The position numbers and the translations under genes were made by a program. A model generated the notes under the pieces. The model was given only the letters and a program-made list of their open reading frames with translations, was not told the DNA's origin and did no database searches. DNA of 61,874 nucleotides from Myxococcales bacterium (lineage in GTDB: Bacteria > Myxococcota > Polyangia > Polyangiales > Polyangiaceae), in the NCBI GenBank assembly GCA_003151595.1, contig PLXW01000119.1, positions 6,295 to 68,168 on the forward strand, read 5' to 3'. Shown piece by piece: positions 59,064 to 61,874 of this stretch. The first letter of the stretch is position 1, and each line of letters begins with the position of its first letter.

Positions 59064-61153
59064 AGACGCCGCAGGGCTTTGCATTCGCCGGAGTGAACGC
59101 CGGCATCAAGACGATGCGGAAGGACATGGCGCTCGTGTGGAGCGAAGCGCCGTGTGTGACCGCAGGATGTTTCACCGTGAACCGCGCGAAGGCCGCGCCG
59201 GTGCGCGACGCGGAGGCGCGCCTGCCGTCGAGCGACATGCGCGCGATCGTGATCAACAGCGGCAACGCGAACGCGCTCACGGGGCCCGACGGCGAGGCGG
59301 ACGTGCTCGAAGTGCACCGCGCGATGGCGAGCGCGCTGGGCGTGAACGCGTCGCAGGTGCTGAGCGCGTCGACCGGAGTCATCGGCGTGCGGCTCCCGGT
59401 GGGGAAGCTCGTCGCAGGGTGCGCGGCGCTGGCCGAGGCCCGGTCGAGCGCGATCGTGTCCGCGGCCGAGGCGATCCTCACGACCGACACGCGCGTGAAG
59501 CTCGCGCATCGCGTGATCACGGTGGGCGGCGTGGAGGTGACGATCGCCGCCTTCTGCAAGGGCTCCGGGATGATCGCGCCCGAGATGGCGACGATGCTCG
59601 CGTTCCTCATGACCGACGCGCGCGTCGAACCCGCGGCGCTGCAAGCGGGCCTCCGCCGCGCCGTCCGCAGCAGCTTCAACAACCTCACCGTCGACGACGA
59701 CATGAGCACGAACGACGCCGTCTTCGTGATGGCCAACGGCCTCTCGGGCGCGCCGCTCCTCGACGAGAAGCATGAAGACTGGCCCGCGTTCGAGGAAGCG
59801 TTGAGCGCGCTGTGCATCGAGCAAGCGCGCGCCATCGCCGAGGACGGCGAGGGGGCGACGAAGCTCGTCGAGGTCGTGGTGCGCGGCGCACCGAGCGGGG
59901 ACGAGGCGCGCGATCTTGCGCGCGCGGTCGCGGGATCGAGCCTGGTGAAGGCGGCGATCTTCGGCGCCGATCCGAACTGGGGTCGCGTGCTGGCGGCGAT
60001 CGGGGCGCGCGCGGGCGCACGCCACTACGCGGTCGATCCGCTGCGCGCGACGGTCGTCCTTCAAGGCGTGACGGTCTTCGATCAAGGCGCGCCGACCGCG
60101 TGCGATCCGCTGGCGCTCCGCGCGAAGATGCGCGCGCCGCAGATCGCGATCGACGTCACGCTGCGCGACGGCGACGCCACGGCCACGGCCTGGGGGTGCG
60201 ATCTCTCGTACGACTACGTGAAGATCAACGCCGACTACACGTCGCTCACGTCGTCGTCGCCCGAAGGGACGGTCGCCAAAGACGATCGCCTCACGAACTA
60301 CACGCCGAGCTTCAAGCGCGCGCTCCTGGTCGAAGCGCTCTCGTACATCGCGCGGTTCAACGGCACGCGCGCGGTGGTGAAGTACGGCGGCGCGGCGATG
60401 GTGAAGGACTCGCTGAAGGCGAGCTTCGCGAACGACGTGAACCTCCTCAAGAGCGCGGGCCTGGCGCCGATCGTCGTGCACGGCGGCGGCCCCGAGATCA
60501 CGCACACGCTCGAGAAGCTCGGCGGCAAGCGGAGCGAGTTCGTCGCCGGTGTCCGCATCACCGACGCCGAAGACGTCAAAGTCGTGGAGATGGTGCTCAC
60601 CGGCAAGATCAACACGGAGCTCGTGTCGCTCTTGAACCAGAAGAGCGCGCACGCCGTGGGCCTCTCCGGAAAAGACGCGGGGCTCCTCCGCGCGCGAAAG
60701 CTCCTCGGCGACGGCGGTCGCGATCTCGGGCGCGTCGGCGAGATCACGAGCGTGAACCACGAGCTGCTCGAAGTGCTCCTGGCAAAGGGGTACGTGCCGG
60801 TCGTGTCGCCCGTGGGCATGGGCGACGACGGCGACGGCTACAACATCAACGCCGACTCGGCCGCGGCCGAGATCGCGATCGCGCTGCGCGCCGAGAAGCT
60901 CATCTACCTGACCGACGTGGCCGGCATCCTCGAGAACGGCGAGCTGATCAGCGAGATCGGCGCGCGCGAGCTTGAGGCGAAGATCGCGAGCGGCGTGGTG
61001 CGCGGCGGGATGGTGGCGAAGGCGAAGAGCGTCTTGCGCGCGATCGCAGGCGGCGTGCAGAGCGTCCACATCATCGACGGCCGCACGCCGCACTCGCTGG
61101 TGGCGGAGCTGTTCACCGACCGCGGCGTGGGGACGCTCGTGAAGCGGGAGTGA
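59060..61153 (+). CDS. argJB: Fused ArgJ (glutamate/ornithine acetyltransferase) and ArgB (acetylglutamate kinase)
   Basis: 697 residues, one open frame. ArgJ is residues 1 to about 408, with the self-cleavage site at Ala177/Thr178 in GMIAPEMATML and INSGNANALTG, FGADPNWGR. ArgB follows at about 412-697: an N-terminal helix (YTPSFKRALLVEALSYIARF), VVKYGGAAM (phosphate-binding), GGGPEITHTLEKLGGKR, NINADSAAAEIA and GGMVAKAKSVLRAI. The N-terminal helix is that of arginine-inhibited kinases. So self-cleavage should give an alpha chain and a beta-chain-kinase fusion. Overlaps argC by four bases. Confidence 0.95.
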   Translation: MKTPQGFAFAGVNAGIKTMRKDMALVWSEAPCVTAGCFTVNRAKAAPVRDAEARLPSSDMRAIVINSGNANALTGPDGEADVLEVHRAMASALGVNASQVLSASTGVIGVRLPVGKLVAGCAALAEARSSAIVSAAEAILTTDTRVKLAHRVITVGGVEVTIAAFCKGSGMIAPEMATMLAFLMTDARVEPAALQAGLRRAVRSSFNNLTVDDDMSTNDAVFVMANGLSGAPLLDEKHEDWPAFEEALSALCIEQARAIAEDGEGATKLVEVVVRGAPSGDEARDLARAVAGSSLVKAAIFGADPNWGRVLAAIGARAGARHYAVDPLRATVVLQGVTVFDQGAPTACDPLALRAKMRAPQIAIDVTLRDGDATATAWGCDLSYDYVKINADYTSLTSSSPEGTVAKDDRLTNYTPSFKRALLVEALSYIARFNGTRAVVKYGGAAMVKDSLKASFANDVNLLKSAGLAPIVVHGGGPEITHTLEKLGGKRSEFVAGVRITDAEDVKVVEMVLTGKINTELVSLLNQKSAHAVGLSGKDAGLLRARKLLGDGGRDLGRVGEITSVNHELLEVLLAKGYVPVVSPVGMGDDGDGYNINADSAAAEIAIALRAEKLIYLTDVAGILENGELISEIGARELEAKIASGVVRGGMVAKAKSVLRAIAGGVQSVHIIDGRTPHSLVAELFTDRGVGTLVKRE

Positions 61154-61154
61154 T

Positions 61155-61182
61155 CTCGGAGGACGGAATTTCGCCCTCCGAG
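61155..61182. terminator. Hairpin after argJB
   Basis: CTCGGAGG - 12-base loop - CCTCCGAG, perfect 8-base stem, starting one base after the argJB stop. There is no T-run, so it may be a weak or protein-dependent terminator, or just part of the repeat array that begins at 61180. Confidence 0.4.
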
Positions 61183-61400
61183 TAAACGGCGGTTCACACG
61201 CAGGGCAGATTTTCGTCCTTCGAGTAAACGGCGGTGCACACGCAGGGCAGATTTTCGTCCTTCGAGTAAACGGCGGTTCACACGCAGGACAGATTTTCGT
61301 CCTCGAAGTACGTGGCGGTGCCCTCGGAGTAAACGGCGGTTCACTCGGAGCAAGTGGCGGTGCCCTCGGAGCGCAGAATTTCGTCCTCGGAGCGAGTGGG
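61180..61400. repeat. 21/42-base tandem repeat array
   Basis: Three almost identical 42-base units (61180-61221, 61222-61263, 61264-61305; start GAGTAAACGGCGG), followed by about four degenerate 21-base units (61306-61400) that keep the CGGAG or CGGCGG ends. Each 42-base unit consists of two 21-base halves. AT content is above the surroundings. It lies between the convergent argJB and argG. No open frame on the plus strand is credible. Confidence 0.85.
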
Positions 61401-61406
61401 ACGCGT

Positions 61407-61874
61407 TCACCCCGTCCCGACGATCTCCTCGATCCGGATCTGCGCCGGCTCGTGCACGCCGTCCTTCACGCGCTCCTGCAACAGCGCGCGGTTGTCGAGC
61501 ACCGAGATTCCCTGAATCTCCAGCGAGCCGATGCGATCCTCGGGCGTGAAGGCGCTCTCGGTCTTCTCCATCGAAAGCTTGTCCGGTGCGTAGGCCGAGC
61601 ACACCGCTTCGGTCTTTAGGATCGAGTAGTCGTCGCCGCGACGGAGCTCGATCGTGACCTCGCCCGACACGAGCGAGCCCACGCCGCGCGTGAGCCCCTC
61701 CTTGATCGTGACGGCTTCGGGGTCGAACCACTTCCCCTCGTAGAGCAGTCGGCCGAGCTTGCGGCCGAGCGTCATGTAGAGATCGATCGTCTCCTCGTTG
61801 TGGATCGACGAGAGCAGCCGCTCGTACGCGAGATGGAGGAGCGCCATCGCCGGCGCCTCGTAGATGCCGCGGCT
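61407..61874 (-). CDS. argG: Argininosuccinate synthase, 3' part (start beyond window)
   Basis: C-terminal 155 residues of ArgG, continuing past the window end. Typical sequence: RGIYEAPAMALLHLAYERLL, GRLLYEGKWFDPEAVTIKEG, SGEVTIELRRGDDYSI. Joins citrulline and aspartate in arginine synthesis. Convergent with argJB; the two share a 253-base non-coding gap with tandem repeats. Confidence 0.94.
   Translation of the reverse strand, partial: SRGIYEAPAMALLHLAYERLLSSIHNEETIDLYMTLGRKLGRLLYEGKWFDPEAVTIKEGLTRGVGSLVSGEVTIELRRGDDYSILKTEAVCSAYAPDKLSMEKTESAFTPEDRIGSLEIQGISVLDNRALLQERVKDGVHEPAQIRIEEIVGTG

Noticed and set aside
61155..61182. Standard intrinsic terminator for argJB
   Set aside because: The 8-base stem is good but no T-run follows; listed only as a low-confidence hairpin.
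61180..61400. CRISPR array
   Set aside because: The units are contiguous with no unique spacers, and no cas genes are present.
60904..61731. Minus-strand frame with heptad repeats (RVNRRLLEGRKSAL type)
   Set aside because: The repeats come from the tandem DNA array read in a shadow frame. It overlaps argB and argG antisense or out of frame and has no ribosome site.
1..61874. Prophage, insertion sequence or integrative element
   Set aside because: No transposase, integrase, terminal repeats or phage structural genes were found.

Overview
The window is GC-rich bacterial chromosome with dense coding, many GTG and TTG starts, and very frequent 1-4 base gene overlaps. Ser/Thr kinases paired with PEGA/TPR proteins, a PP2C phosphatase, three sigma/anti-sigma pairs, many cysteine-rich lipoproteins, an AgmX/PglI-type domain and a DUF2378-like protein all suggest a myxobacterium (Myxococcota, probably Polyangiales-like). 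That assignment is an inference from gene content. I see no prophage, insertion sequence, CRISPR array or rRNA.

Layout. 1-3568: the end of a Ser/Thr kinase, a Cys-rich lipoprotein and a TPR/PEGA protein. 3600-12493 (minus): a seven-gene operon with inositol-phosphate synthase, a Gfo/Idh dehydrogenase, a CDP-alcohol phosphatidyltransferase, a GtrA protein, a class III aminotransferase, an Aur1-like/PgpA fusion and an MMPL/RND exporter; it reads as an inositol-lipid synthesis and export pathway. 12825-14966 (minus): a bufferin-type RiPP cluster (lipoprotein-like precursor with six CK pairs, DUF692 enzyme, DUF2063 partner) with a terminator after the precursor. 15156-20624: small lipoproteins, a zinc-ribbon protein and a sigma/anti-sigma operon. 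20637-26545: an ABC-2 exporter, a second kinase/PEGA pair, and a pirin gene divergent from an ArsR/SRPBCC pair. 26557-34125: an ABC exporter, a sigma/anti-sigma pair, an M13 peptidase and an S53 peptidase.

34133-37875 holds an NHL-repeat membrane protein, an HTH protein and small membrane proteins. 37937-46056 is a DprE1/DprE2-like pair followed by a HlyD adaptor, a C39-peptidase ABC exporter and a second ABC exporter. 46097-50326: a BlaI operator, BlaI, an M56-AgmX fusion, a PilZ protein and a CxxCH protein. tRNA-Gln(TTG) is at 50356-50429 (minus). 50482-57971: a third sigma/anti-sigma pair, a DUF2378-like protein, an MFS exporter, a palindromic repeat, PP2C, two Cys-rich lipoproteins and a catalytically dead HtrA-like protein. 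57993-61874: argC, a fused argJ-argB, a 21/42-base tandem repeat array and the convergent 3' part of argG.

The strongest leads are the inositol-lipid operon with its Aur1-PgpA fusion, the lipid-anchored bufferin-like cluster, the M56-AgmX sensor with its BlaI operator, and the ArgJ-ArgB fusion. Starts were adjusted from overlaps and Shine-Dalgarno sites; residue numbers follow the chosen starts.
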